Shown here: piece after piece, positions 34,880 through 44,207 of the stretch
Layout of the letters: the number at the start of each line of letters is the position of its first letter
Numbering within the stretch: the stretch's first letter is position 1
Assembly (NCBI RefSeq): GCF_008728965.1
Contig: NZ_VSMC01000021.1
Location: 1 to 53,837 of the forward strand
Length of the DNA: 53,837 nt
DNA from: Heminiphilus faecis
GTDB taxonomy: Bacteria > Bacteroidota > Bacteroidia > Bacteroidales > Muribaculaceae
Direction: 5' to 3'
Translations under genes and position numbers: made by a program
Notes under the pieces: model-generated
What the model saw: only the letters and a program-made list of their open reading frames with translations
What the model was told of the DNA's origin: nothing
The model's database searches: none

Positions 34880-36223
34880 ATGGCAAAAGCTATAAAACTT
34901 AAGAAAGGGCTTGACATAAGGATCCACGGAGTCGCTCCGTCAGAGAGACTGAAGCGGATAATACCGGCTTCATGCGCCGTGGTACCTGACGATTATCAGG
35001 GTATAACCCCGAAAATCGATGTAAAGGAGGGCGACGCCGTGCTTGCAGGCTCGGTGCTGTTTCATGACAAGCAGTACCCCGATGTCAAGGTAGTGTCGCC
35101 TGTGGCGGGAACCATACAGAGCGTCGTAAGAGGCGAACGCCGCAAACTTGAACGCATAGTCATCATCCCGTCGCAGACTCCCGAAGAGTCAAAACGGTTT
35201 GACACGTCGGGCATCGATGACAGCGTACTTGCGCAGCGCTTACTGCTTGACTCCGGACTTTGGGCATGGATGCGCCAGCGACCTTTCAATATAGTACCGG
35301 CCCCGGGCACAGAGCCGCGCGACATAATGGTGACCGGTTTTGACTCGTCACCTCTGGCTCCTGACTATGAGATGTCGCTCGACGGGCACAAAGAGGATAT
35401 AAATGCGGCTGTAAGGCTCCTCGGCAAGTTCACAAAGGGCAATATATATATAGGTATACGCCGCGGCAGCTGCCTGACCGACATCAAAGGTGCCGAAACG
35501 ATAATATTCGACGGCCCCCACCCCGCCGGCAACGCAGGCATACAGATAGCAAACATCAACCCTGTCAACAAAGGCGACGTGGTGTGGACACTTGACGCCG
35601 TGACGCTCATGCGCATAGGACACCTTGTCAACACCGGCACTCTCGACATGAACGTAGATGTGGCCGTGACAGGATGTGAAGTAAAAACCCCCGGATACAT
35701 CAACACCATAGCCGGCGCCGACATAGCATCGCTGACTGAAGGCAACATCCACGATGACAATGTGCACCACCGCATAATATCGGGCAATGTGCTGACCGGT
35801 CATCCCGTGGGCAAGGATAGCTACCTCCGCTTCCCATACAACCATATAACGGTAATACCGGAAGGCGACGATCACGCAGAGTTCATGGGCTGGGCATCGC
35901 TGTCGCCACAGAAGATGAGTGTATCGCGTTCGTTTCCGGGCCACTTCACCAAGCGCCTGTTCTGCCCCGATGCCCGCATACTCGGCGGACGCCGAGCAAT
36001 GATCATGTCGGGCTTATACGACAAAGTCCTTCCGATGGACATCATGGCGGAATTTCTGATAAAAGCCGTCATATCGCGCAATATCGACCGCATGGAGCAG
36101 CTCGGCATCTATGAGGTGGCTCCCGAGGATTTCGCATTGTGCGAATACGTAGATCCGTCTAAGCTTGAACTGCAGAAAATACTTCAGGAAGGGCTCGAAT
36201 ACATACGTAAAGAACTCAATTAG
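34880..36223 (+). CDS. nqrA: Na+-translocating NADH:quinone reductase subunit A
   Basis: NqrA is the peripheral, cofactor-free subunit near the quinone site of the Na+-NQR pump. The 447 residues begin with KAIKLKKGLDIRIHG and the barrel-sandwich segment KVVSPVAGTIQSVVRGERRK. They lack the CxxC Fe-S motifs of the related RnfC, which separates Nqr from Rnf. The VTGFDSSPLAPDY and GHPVGKDSYLRFPYNH segments are typical. It is the first gene of nqrABCDEF; nqrB follows after 24 bp. Confidence 0.95.
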   Translation: MAKAIKLKKGLDIRIHGVAPSERLKRIIPASCAVVPDDYQGITPKIDVKEGDAVLAGSVLFHDKQYPDVKVVSPVAGTIQSVVRGERRKLERIVIIPSQTPEESKRFDTSGIDDSVLAQRLLLDSGLWAWMRQRPFNIVPAPGTEPRDIMVTGFDSSPLAPDYEMSLDGHKEDINAAVRLLGKFTKGNIYIGIRRGSCLTDIKGAETIIFDGPHPAGNAGIQIANINPVNKGDVVWTLDAVTLMRIGHLVNTGTLDMNVDVAVTGCEVKTPGYINTIAGADIASLTEGNIHDDNVHHRIISGNVLTGHPVGKDSYLRFPYNHITVIPEGDDHAEFMGWASLSPQKMSVSRSFPGHFTKRLFCPDARILGGRRAMIMSGLYDKVLPMDIMAEFLIKAVISRNIDRMEQLGIYEVAPEDFALCEYVDPSKLELQKILQEGLEYIRKELN

Positions 36224-36247
36224 AATCACAATAACATTTCCATAAAA

Positions 36248-37456
36248 GTGAAATCGCTCAGAAAATATCTTGACAGGATAAAGCCTCAGTTTGAACCCGG
36301 CGGACGCTTGCATGCATTTCAGTCGGTCTTTGACGGCTTTGAGACATTCCTGTTCACTCCCACCACCACTTCACGGTCGGGAGTAAGCATCCACGACAGT
36401 CTCGATTCAAAGCGTGTGATGATTATCGTAGTTCTGGCCCTTGTACCGTGTCTGCTGTTCGGCATGTACAATGTGGGCTATCAGCACTGGCTTTCCATCG
36501 GCGAGACTCAATTTCCGTTCTGGCAGCTTATGGCATACGGATTTCTCGCTCTGCTGCCCCGCCTTTTAGTGTCATACATCGTAGGACTCGGCATTGAATT
36601 TGTAGTGGCACAATGGCGCAAGGAAGAGATACAGGAAGGCTTCCTCGTATCGGGTATTCTCATACCGCTAATATGCCCTATCGAGATTCCGCTGTGGATG
36701 CTTGCCGTAGCCACTGCATTCTCGGTCATCTTTGTAAAAGAGATATTCGGCGGCACAGGCTACAACATATTTAACGTAGCTCTGGTGACCCGTGCGGTTC
36801 TATTCTTCGGTTATCCGTCAAAAATGAGCGGCGACAGCGTATTTGTATCCACAGGAAGCATATGCGGATTGGGAGAAGGAGCGGTTGTCGACGGATTTTC
36901 AGGAGCCACTCCTCTGGGACAGATAGCATCAAACACCGGCGACACACTCACACTGACAAACGTCATCGGAGAGCCCTTGTCGTTATGGGACATGTTTGTC
37001 GGTCTGATACCCGGTTCGGTCGGAGAAACCTCTACCCTCTGCATACTTATCGGCGCCGCCATACTGCTGGCTACCGGTATAGCAAGCTGGCGCATCATGT
37101 TGTCGGTATTTGCCGGCGGGTTCGTCATGGCAGCCATAGCCCACGCATGTCCTTCGGCTTCATACCCGGCCTCGATGCTTACCCCGCTACAGCAACTTAC
37201 TCTCGGAGGCTTCGCATTTGCGGCCGTATACATGGCCACCGACCCGGTCACCGCATCGCGCACAAATCCGGGCAAATACATATACGGCTTCCTTATCGGA
37301 GTCATAGCAGTGCTTATACGCACCTACAACAACGGTTATCCTGAAGGAGCCATGCTCGCCGTGTTGCTGATGAACGCGTTTGCCCCGCTTATCGACTACA
37401 CAGTCGTTCAATCCAATATCAGACGCCGTCTGCGTCGCCTTAAAACCAAAGTATAA
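36248..37456 (+). CDS. nqrB: Na+-translocating NADH:quinone reductase subunit B
   Basis: NqrB is an integral membrane subunit with a covalent FMN and a riboflavin site. The 402 residues start at GTG 36248 (KSLRKYLDRIKPQF) and contain about nine to ten hydrophobic helices. The FMN-attachment motif SGAT is at 218-221 (GFSGATPLGQI), so Thr221 is the expected phosphoester-linked residue. MATDPVTASRTNPGKYIYG is the conserved loop near the end. Length agrees with the family. Confidence 0.95.
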   Translation: MKSLRKYLDRIKPQFEPGGRLHAFQSVFDGFETFLFTPTTTSRSGVSIHDSLDSKRVMIIVVLALVPCLLFGMYNVGYQHWLSIGETQFPFWQLMAYGFLALLPRLLVSYIVGLGIEFVVAQWRKEEIQEGFLVSGILIPLICPIEIPLWMLAVATAFSVIFVKEIFGGTGYNIFNVALVTRAVLFFGYPSKMSGDSVFVSTGSICGLGEGAVVDGFSGATPLGQIASNTGDTLTLTNVIGEPLSLWDMFVGLIPGSVGETSTLCILIGAAILLATGIASWRIMLSVFAGGFVMAAIAHACPSASYPASMLTPLQQLTLGGFAFAAVYMATDPVTASRTNPGKYIYGFLIGVIAVLIRTYNNGYPEGAMLAVLLMNAFAPLIDYTVVQSNIRRRLRRLKTKV

Positions 37457-37462
37457 ACAGAT

Positions 37463-38173
37463 ATGAACAAGCAAAGCAACACTTATACTATCATATATAT
37501 TGTCGCGCTCGTCATAATAGTAGGCACGGCTTTGGCATTTACGGCACTGTCGCTTAAACCGCTGCAGACCGCCAACGCCGACGCCGACAAGATGAAGCAG
37601 ATACTGGCGTCAGTCCATATCGCTCCCGCCAAAAGCGACATAATAACTGACTTCGACAAGTATATCACCGACCGTTTTGTCATCGATGCCGAAGGCAAGC
37701 GAGTCGAGGGCGACGCATTCGCCATAAACGTATCGGCACAAAGCAAACTTCCGCAGGCAGAGCGCAAGCTCCCCGTATATGAGTGCACGCTGACTCCCGG
37801 TGATGTCAAATACATACTGCCGGTATACGGCGCAGGGCTGTGGGGGCCTATATGGGGCTACGTAGCCGTAAACTCCGACGGCTCGTCAATATACGGAGCA
37901 TACTTCGCTCATCAGGGCGAGACTCCGGGTCTTGGCGCAGAGATAGAGAAGCCGGCGTTCAGCGACCAGTTCACCGGTCTGAACCTCTTCAAGGAGGGTG
38001 CCTTCAAACCCGTCAACGTCATAAAAGCCGGACAGGCTCCCATGAACGGAGAAGACTATGTCGACGCAATATCGGGCGGCACAATAACATCCAAAGGAGT
38101 AGCTTCAATGCTTGACAACTGCCTGTCAGGTTATAAGACCTTTCTTGAAAGTCTCACCAACAAAGGACAATAA
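37463..38173 (+). CDS. nqrC: Na+-translocating NADH:quinone reductase subunit C
   Basis: NqrC holds one N-terminal transmembrane helix (about 9-30) and a periplasmic FMN domain. The flavinylation motif is SGGTITSK at 204-211, where the family has SGATxTS; Thr209 is the expected FMN-bound residue. GLWGPIWGYVAVNSDG and GETPGLGAEIEKPAF are conserved. The flavin transferase ApbE needed for attachment is not in this window. It starts 6 bp after nqrB. Confidence 0.95.
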   Translation: MNKQSNTYTIIYIVALVIIVGTALAFTALSLKPLQTANADADKMKQILASVHIAPAKSDIITDFDKYITDRFVIDAEGKRVEGDAFAINVSAQSKLPQAERKLPVYECTLTPGDVKYILPVYGAGLWGPIWGYVAVNSDGSSIYGAYFAHQGETPGLGAEIEKPAFSDQFTGLNLFKEGAFKPVNVIKAGQAPMNGEDYVDAISGGTITSKGVASMLDNCLSGYKTFLESLTNKGQ

Positions 38174-38178
38174 CAATC

Positions 38179-38802
38179 ATGGCATCAAACAATAAAAACC
38201 TCATAACCCTGCTCAATCCGCTGTCAAAGGACAATCCGGTAATTGTACAGATACTCGGCATTTGCTCCTGCCTTGCCGTGACTGCCAAGCTCGAACCGGC
38301 ATTTGTAATGGGCATATCGGTCATAGCAGTACTGGCATTCTCCAATGTCATAATATCGCTTCTTCGCAACACCATCCCCACCAACATACGTATTATTGTA
38401 CAGCTCGTGGTGGTGGCCGGTCTTGTAGTTATCGTAAACCAGTTGCTCATGGCTTACCAATATGACGTAAGCAAGCAGCTTTCGGTATTCATAGGCCTTA
38501 TCGTCACTAACTGTATACTCATGGGACGCCTCGAGGCATTTGCCATGGGCAACAAACCGTGGCCGTCATTCCTTGACGGGATAGGCAACGGTGTGGGCTA
38601 TGCGCTTATCCTCGTCATCGTAGCCTTTGTGCGCGAGTTGCTCGGCAGCGGCACTATATGGGGATTTCAGGTCATACCCGACAGCTGGTACGAACACGGT
38701 TATGCCAATAACGGCCTTATGATATTGCCGCCCATGGCCCTTATAGTGGTGGGCTGCATAATATGGATTCACCGCAGCTACAACAAAGAGCTCCAAGAGT
38801 AA
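38179..38802 (+). CDS. nqrD: Na+-translocating NADH:quinone reductase subunit D
   Basis: The 207 residues form about six transmembrane helices. The family sequence LGICSCLAVTAKLEPAFVMG contains the Cys that helps bind the intramembrane Fe-S centre at the NqrD/NqrE interface; TNCILMGRLEAFAMGNKPW holds the second. Length and position between nqrC (5 bp) and nqrE (26 bp) are standard. Confidence 0.95.
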   Translation: MASNNKNLITLLNPLSKDNPVIVQILGICSCLAVTAKLEPAFVMGISVIAVLAFSNVIISLLRNTIPTNIRIIVQLVVVAGLVVIVNQLLMAYQYDVSKQLSVFIGLIVTNCILMGRLEAFAMGNKPWPSFLDGIGNGVGYALILVIVAFVRELLGSGTIWGFQVIPDSWYEHGYANNGLMILPPMALIVVGCIIWIHRSYNKELQE

Positions 38803-38828
38803 TAACCACAACACAGAGTTAGAATATA

Positions 38829-39446
38829 ATGGAAAATCTGAATATATTCATCAGGTCGATATTTGTCGACAACATGATATTTGCCTACTTTCTCGGCATG
38901 TGTTCGTTTCTTGCCGTATCCAAAAACGTCAAGACAGCACTTGGGCTCGGAGCGGCCGTGACATTCATGCTCGTGATATCGCTGCCGATAAACTATCTGC
39001 TCGAAACCTATGTCCTGCGTGCCGGAGCATTGCAATGGCTCGGTCCGGAATATGCCGACGTGGACCTCAGCTTCCTGTCGCTCATTATGTTTATAGCCGT
39101 GATAGCATCACTGACCCAGCTTGTCGAGATGGCGGTAGAGAAGTTCAGTCCGTCGCTGTACTCGTCATTAGGTATATTTCTGCCTCTTATAGCTGTAAAC
39201 TGCGCCATACTCGGCGGCTCGCTGTTTATGCAGCAGCGCGACTTTCCCGATGTGTGGACGGCATGCTGCGCCGGAGCCGGATGGGGCCTCGGATGGCTCC
39301 TCGCAATTGTGGCCATAGCCGCCATACGCGAGCGTCTTCAGGAGTACAGCAACATACCCAAGCCTTTGCGCGGGGTAGGCATAACATTTATCTTAACCGG
39401 CCTTATGGGAATAGCCTTCATGAGCTTCCTCGGCATTAAACTGTAA
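38829..39446 (+). CDS. nqrE: Na+-translocating NADH:quinone reductase subunit E
   Basis: The 205 residues form about six transmembrane helices related to NqrD in inverted topology. Conserved parts are NMIFAYFLGMCSFLAVSKNV (first Fe-S Cys) and LIAVNCAILGGSLFMQQRDF (second Cys). Length matches the family. It is followed after 5 bp by nqrF. Confidence 0.95.
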   Translation: MENLNIFIRSIFVDNMIFAYFLGMCSFLAVSKNVKTALGLGAAVTFMLVISLPINYLLETYVLRAGALQWLGPEYADVDLSFLSLIMFIAVIASLTQLVEMAVEKFSPSLYSSLGIFLPLIAVNCAILGGSLFMQQRDFPDVWTACCAGAGWGLGWLLAIVAIAAIRERLQEYSNIPKPLRGVGITFILTGLMGIAFMSFLGIKL

Positions 39447-39451
39447 CGGAT

Positions 39452-40756
39452 ATGGATACATTTGCAATGATAGCTCTTGCCGACACCGGCACACTCACAC
39501 TGTTGTCGGGAGTCGCGATATTTCTGGCAATCACGCTCATACTTGTAATCGTACTGCTTATAGCCAAAAAATTTCTTGTACACTCAGGCGAAGTGCGCAT
39601 AAACATCAACAATGACAAAGACGTATTTGCCATGTCGGGCAAAACCCTGCTGTCGACTCTTGGCGACCAGAACATATTTCTGTCATCGGCGTGCGGCGGA
39701 AAAGGCAGCTGCGGTCAATGCAAGGTGCAGGTTTTTGAAGGTGGAGGCGACATACTTCCCACAGAGACCGTGCACTTCTCCCGCAAACAGATGAAAGACC
39801 ATTGGCGACTCGGATGTCAGGTGAAGGTTAAAGAAGATATGGCCATAGGAGTTCCTGCCTCGGTACTTGACGTAAAGGAATGGGAGTGCGAAGTCATATC
39901 AAACAAAAATGTGGCTACATTTATCAAAGAATTCATTGTAGCACTGCCTCCGGGCGAGCACATGAACTTCATACCGGGTTCGTATGCACAGATAAAGATA
40001 CCCGCATACGAAATGGACTATAACACCGATATCGACAAATCGCTCATAGGCGACGAGTACTTGCCGGCATGGGAGAAATTCGGTCTGTTCACACTCAAGT
40101 GCAAAAATACCGAACCCACCATACGTGCCTACTCTATGGCCAACTACCCCGCCGAAGGCGACCGCATAATGCTTACCGTACGCATAGCCACTCCGCCTTT
40201 CAAACCGAAACCCGAAGTAGGATTTCAGGATGTCATGCCGGGTATAGCGTCATCCTACATATTCACCCTCAAGCCCGGCGACAAGGTGACAATGAGTGGA
40301 CCCTACGGTGATTTCCATCCCATATTCGACTCCAGTGCCGAGATGATGTGGATAGGCGGCGGCGCCGGCATGGCCCCTCTGAGAGCCCAAATCATGCACA
40401 TGACTCGAACACTTAACTGCACCGACCGTGTGATGAACTACTTCTACGGCGCAAGAGCCCTTAACGAAGTCTTCTATCTGCAGGATTTCCTACAGCTTGA
40501 AAAGGACTTCCCCAACTTCAAGTTCCACCTCGCTCTTGACCGTCCCGACCCGGCGGCCGACGCGGCAGGCGTCAAGTATACACCGGGCTTCGTGCATCAG
40601 GTCATATATGAGACATATCTAAAAGACCATCCGGCTCCTGAGGATATCGAGTATTACATGTGCGGCCCCGGCCCCATGAGCAAAGCCGTAGAAAACATGC
40701 TTTGGGACCTCGGCGTTCCGTCTGAAAATCTGATGTACGATAATTTCGGAGGATAA
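39452..40756 (+). CDS. nqrF: Na+-translocating NADH:quinone reductase subunit F
   Basis: NqrF is the NADH-oxidising entry point of the pump. The 434 residues have one N-terminal transmembrane helix (about 15-40), a [2Fe-2S] ferredoxin domain with Cys81, Cys87, Cys90 and Cys122 (SSACGGKGSCGQC, then RLGCQ), and a ferredoxin-reductase domain. In the latter, RAYSMANYPAE binds FAD, MIGGGAGMAPLR binds NADH and YYMCGPGPM closes the site. All cofactor residues are present. Confidence 0.96.
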   Translation: MDTFAMIALADTGTLTLLSGVAIFLAITLILVIVLLIAKKFLVHSGEVRININNDKDVFAMSGKTLLSTLGDQNIFLSSACGGKGSCGQCKVQVFEGGGDILPTETVHFSRKQMKDHWRLGCQVKVKEDMAIGVPASVLDVKEWECEVISNKNVATFIKEFIVALPPGEHMNFIPGSYAQIKIPAYEMDYNTDIDKSLIGDEYLPAWEKFGLFTLKCKNTEPTIRAYSMANYPAEGDRIMLTVRIATPPFKPKPEVGFQDVMPGIASSYIFTLKPGDKVTMSGPYGDFHPIFDSSAEMMWIGGGAGMAPLRAQIMHMTRTLNCTDRVMNYFYGARALNEVFYLQDFLQLEKDFPNFKFHLALDRPDPAADAAGVKYTPGFVHQVIYETYLKDHPAPEDIEYYMCGPGPMSKAVENMLWDLGVPSENLMYDNFGG

Positions 40757-40761
40757 ACATC

Positions 40762-40944
40762 ATGAACGGGTACGTGATATTCCGGGCAGTATGCCTTGCC
40801 CTGCTCTGGCTGGCACTATGCTGGCTGATGCTCTCGACAAGAGGGTTCAACGCATGGACTCTGTTTGTAGTGATAGTGTCGGGAGTTCTCGTATTTGTAC
40901 CAGTATATAAAAAGTACTTTCGTGACAGGAATGGAAAAAACTGA
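40762..40944 (+). CDS. Small two-helix membrane protein
   Basis: The 60 residues contain two hydrophobic helices (about 5-25 and 30-49) and a basic C terminus ([11 protein letters not shown]). It starts 5 bp after nqrF and its end overlaps the dxs start (40931) by 14 bp, so it is probably translated from the nqr-dxs transcript. No family is recognised; a role linked to Na+-NQR is only suggested by position. Confidence 0.55.
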   Translation: MNGYVIFRAVCLALLWLALCWLMLSTRGFNAWTLFVVIVSGVLVFVPVYKKYFRDRNGKN

Positions 40945-42868
40945 CAATAGCATTGACAGTGTTTCCGCGCATTATCCGCTGCTTGAAACGATAGACTCCC
41001 CCGCCGACCTTAGGAAACTGCCGGCGGAGAAGTTGACGCAGGTGTGTGCGGAGATCCGTCAATTTCTTATAAACTCACTCTCTAACAATCCCGGTCACTT
41101 CGCATCAAGCATGGGGGCCGTAGAACTTACCGTGGCCCTGCACTATGTGTTCAACACTCCATACGACCGCATCGTGTGGGATGTCGGACATCAGGCATAC
41201 GGGCACAAGCTTCTTACAGGACGGCGCGACAAGTTCCGAACCAACCGCAAACTCGGTGGACTGAGCGGATTTCCCAACCCGGAGGAGAGCGAGTATGACA
41301 CTTTCACAGCCGGACACGCATCCAACTCCATATCGGCTGCGCTTGGCATGGCTGTGGCATCGGCGCTGCAGCACGAGTCGCCCAAGCGCAATGTCGTGGC
41401 GGTCATAGGCGACGCATCGATAAGCGGCGGCCTTGCATTCGAGGGCCTCAACAATGCCACCATGACCCGCAATAATCTGCTCATCATACTGAATGACAAC
41501 GACATGTCGATTGACCGTAATGTCGGGGCACTGAATTCATATCTTGCACACCTTACAACCTCCAAGGCATACAATACATTTCGCTACAGGCTGTACAGGC
41601 TGTTGAAAAAGATGCATCTCGTCAACGATGGCACCAAAGACTTCATACTGCGGTTCAACAACAGTATAAAATCATTGGTAACACGACAACAAAACATATT
41701 CGAAGGACTTAATATAAGATACTTCGGTCCGTTTGACGGGCATGACGTGGAACGCATAGTACGTGTGCTCGGCGACATAAAGGATATGGAAGGCCCGAGA
41801 CTGCTGCATCTGCGCACTACAAAAGGTAAAGGCTACACACCGGCAGAAAATGATCCGGCATCATGGCACGCCCCCGGCAAGTTTGATCCACAGACCGGAA
41901 ACCGTCAGTCGGAACCGCATGAAGGCGTACCGCCCAAATATCAGGATGTATTCGGCGAGACACTGCTTGAACTTGCACGCAGCAACCCCAAGATAGTAGG
42001 CATAACAGCTGCCATGCCTTCAGGTACATCCATGAGCATAATGCAACATGAGATACCCGGAAGAGTATTTGACGTAGGCATATCGGAAGGCCATGCCGTG
42101 ACATTTGCCGGCGGTCTCGCCAAGGACGGCATGAGGCCATACTGCGCCATATACTCATCGTTCTTGCAGAGAGCATATGACCATATAATACACGATGTGG
42201 CCATACAACAGCTGCCGGTGACCCTGTGTCTTGACCGCGCAGGTATAGTGGGTGAAGACGGAGTCACCCATCACGGAGTATTTGACCTCAGCTATCTGAG
42301 AAGCATTCCGGGAATGATTGTAGCCGCACCACGCGACGAAATAACACTGCGCAATCTTCTGTACACATCGCAGGTTGCCGACAACGGTCCGATGGCCATA
42401 CGCTATCCACGCGGCAAGGGTAAAAATCCTGACTGGAAAGTACCCATGAAGGCTATAGCCATAGGCAAAGGCGAACGGCTTCAGGATGGAAGTGATGTGG
42501 CGGTGTTGTCGATAGGCCCTATGGCCAATATCGTAAAATCGGCTATAGAACAAGCCGAAGCCGACGGCATATCGGTAGCCCACTACGACATGATATTCCT
42601 CAAGCCTCTTGACGAGGAGCTTCTTGCCGAAGTCGCAGCCAAAGGATGCCCGGTAATCACCGTCGAAGACGGTATAAAAGAGGGCGGTCTCGGCTCTGCA
42701 GTGACAGAATGGTTCAATGACCGCGGCCATAAGATACAAGTGACAAGAATCGGCGTACCGGACTCATTTGTCCCACACGGCAAAGTTCCGGAACTGATGA
42801 AAATGTGCGGCATGGACGCCGATGCCATACATGAAGCTATCGTTAACGCTCATAAATCTGACAAATAA
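40931..42868 (+). CDS. dxs: 1-deoxy-D-xylulose-5-phosphate synthase
   Basis: It condenses pyruvate and glyceraldehyde 3-phosphate with thiamine diphosphate, the first step of the MEP isoprenoid pathway. Starting at ATG 40931 (MEKTDNS) the protein has 645 residues. Features are [17 protein letters not shown], the ThDP motif [16 protein letters not shown]...NDNDMSID, and [18 protein letters not shown] in the Pyr domain, plus [16 protein letters not shown] at the end. The frame extends 12 codons upstream through the small membrane gene, but that part is not Dxs-like. Its TAA overlaps the trkA ATG by one base. Confidence 0.96.
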   Translation: MEKTDNSIDSVSAHYPLLETIDSPADLRKLPAEKLTQVCAEIRQFLINSLSNNPGHFASSMGAVELTVALHYVFNTPYDRIVWDVGHQAYGHKLLTGRRDKFRTNRKLGGLSGFPNPEESEYDTFTAGHASNSISAALGMAVASALQHESPKRNVVAVIGDASISGGLAFEGLNNATMTRNNLLIILNDNDMSIDRNVGALNSYLAHLTTSKAYNTFRYRLYRLLKKMHLVNDGTKDFILRFNNSIKSLVTRQQNIFEGLNIRYFGPFDGHDVERIVRVLGDIKDMEGPRLLHLRTTKGKGYTPAENDPASWHAPGKFDPQTGNRQSEPHEGVPPKYQDVFGETLLELARSNPKIVGITAAMPSGTSMSIMQHEIPGRVFDVGISEGHAVTFAGGLAKDGMRPYCAIYSSFLQRAYDHIIHDVAIQQLPVTLCLDRAGIVGEDGVTHHGVFDLSYLRSIPGMIVAAPRDEITLRNLLYTSQVADNGPMAIRYPRGKGKNPDWKVPMKAIAIGKGERLQDGSDVAVLSIGPMANIVKSAIEQAEADGISVAHYDMIFLKPLDEELLAEVAAKGCPVITVEDGIKEGGLGSAVTEWFNDRGHKIQVTRIGVPDSFVPHGKVPELMKMCGMDADAIHEAIVNAHKSDK

Positions 42869-44205
42869 TGAAAATCGTCATTGCAGGAGCGGGAGAAGTG
42901 GGCTCACATCTGGCCAAACTGCTTTCAAGCGAAGAGCAGGATATAATGCTACTTGACTCCGATCAGGCACGCCTTGCCATGATGGACGCCAACTACAACA
43001 TCATGACCGTACGCGGCAATCCCATATCGTTCAAATCGCTGCGTATGGCGGGAGTGGAAAAGTGCGACCTGTTCATAGCCGTGACTCCCGACGAGACTCG
43101 TAATGTCGTAGCATGCTCAATGGCCAAAAGCATAGGAGCACAACGTACCGTGGCCCGTATAGACAACTATGAGTTCATGACCCCGGAAAACCGGGAGTAC
43201 TTCATACGCCTCGGTGTAAATGCCCTTATATATCCAGAACTGCTTGCAGCACAGGAAATCATAACCGCTCTGCGCCGTTCATGGGTACGCCATTGGTTTG
43301 AACTGCACGACGGCGAAATCATAATCGTCGGTGTGAAATTGCGCGATAACGCCCGCATTATCGGCATGCAGCTCAAAGACTTTGCCAAAACCGAACATAA
43401 CTTCCATGTGGCGGCCATAAAGCGTCATCATGACACTATCATTCCTCGTGGTGACGACAGCATACTCGCCGGCGACATACTCTACTTCGCCGTTACACGC
43501 GAGCATGTCAATGAACTTCTCGATCTTTGTGGCAAGACAAGCAAAAAAATAAAAAAAGTGCTCATAATGGGAGCGAGCCGCATTGCCATCAGGCTTGCAG
43601 CACTCGCCGGCGATGAATTCAAGATAAAAATCATCGAAAACAACATGAGCGCCTGCCGTCTGCTGCCAGAAAAGTGTCCTGATTGCGATATAGTATACGG
43701 CGACGGACGCGATATAGACGTGTTGCGCGAGGAAGGTATAGCCGACACCGACGCCTTCATAGCGCTGAGCAACAGCTCCGAAACCAACATATTGTCATGT
43801 CTGACGGCCAAGGAATTCGGTGTCCATAAAACCATAGCCGAGGTTGAGGACATACAGTTCATATCGGAAGCCGAAGGTCTTAACATAGGCACTGTAGTCA
43901 ACAAGAAACTCCTCGCGTCAAGCAAGATATTTCAATTACTGCTCGACCTTGACGTATCGTCATCTAAATGCTTGGCTCTTACCGATGCGGAGGTGGCCGA
44001 AATAGAGGCAAAACCCGACAGCAAGATAACCCGCGACGCCGTTAAAAACCTCAACCTGCCCCACGGCATGACCATAGCCGCGCTCATACGCGACGGACGA
44101 GGCATGCTCGTAAACGGTAATACCCGCATATGCGCCGGCGACCATGTCGTAGTATTCTGCCTTGCAGGGACAATCCACAAAATCGAACGCCTGTTCAACC
44201 GATAG
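42868..44205 (+). CDS. trkA: Trk potassium uptake protein TrkA (RCK domains)
   Basis: TrkA is the cytosolic NAD(H)/nucleotide-binding ring that gates TrkH. The 445 residues show two tandem RCK units: Rossmann start [19 protein letters not shown] with acidic DSDQARLA and RGNPISFKSLRMAGVEKCD, and the second VLIMGASRIAIRLAALAG with EDIQFISEAEGLNIG. Each unit ends in a TrkA-C domain. The start overlaps the dxs stop (TAATG) and trkH begins 2 bp after its stop, so dxs-trkA-trkH appears to be one transcript. Confidence 0.94.
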   Translation: MKIVIAGAGEVGSHLAKLLSSEEQDIMLLDSDQARLAMMDANYNIMTVRGNPISFKSLRMAGVEKCDLFIAVTPDETRNVVACSMAKSIGAQRTVARIDNYEFMTPENREYFIRLGVNALIYPELLAAQEIITALRRSWVRHWFELHDGEIIIVGVKLRDNARIIGMQLKDFAKTEHNFHVAAIKRHHDTIIPRGDDSILAGDILYFAVTREHVNELLDLCGKTSKKIKKVLIMGASRIAIRLAALAGDEFKIKIIENNMSACRLLPEKCPDCDIVYGDGRDIDVLREEGIADTDAFIALSNSSETNILSCLTAKEFGVHKTIAEVEDIQFISEAEGLNIGTVVNKKLLASSKIFQLLLDLDVSSSKCLALTDAEVAEIEAKPDSKITRDAVKNLNLPHGMTIAALIRDGRGMLVNGNTRICAGDHVVVFCLAGTIHKIERLFNR

Positions 44206-44207
44206 CA

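Noticed and set aside
34880-40756. Rnf complex instead of Na+-NQR
   Set aside because: The first subunit lacks the CxxC iron-sulfur motifs of RnfC, and the last has the NqrF ferredoxin plus FAD reductase fusion, so the operon is nqrABCDEF.
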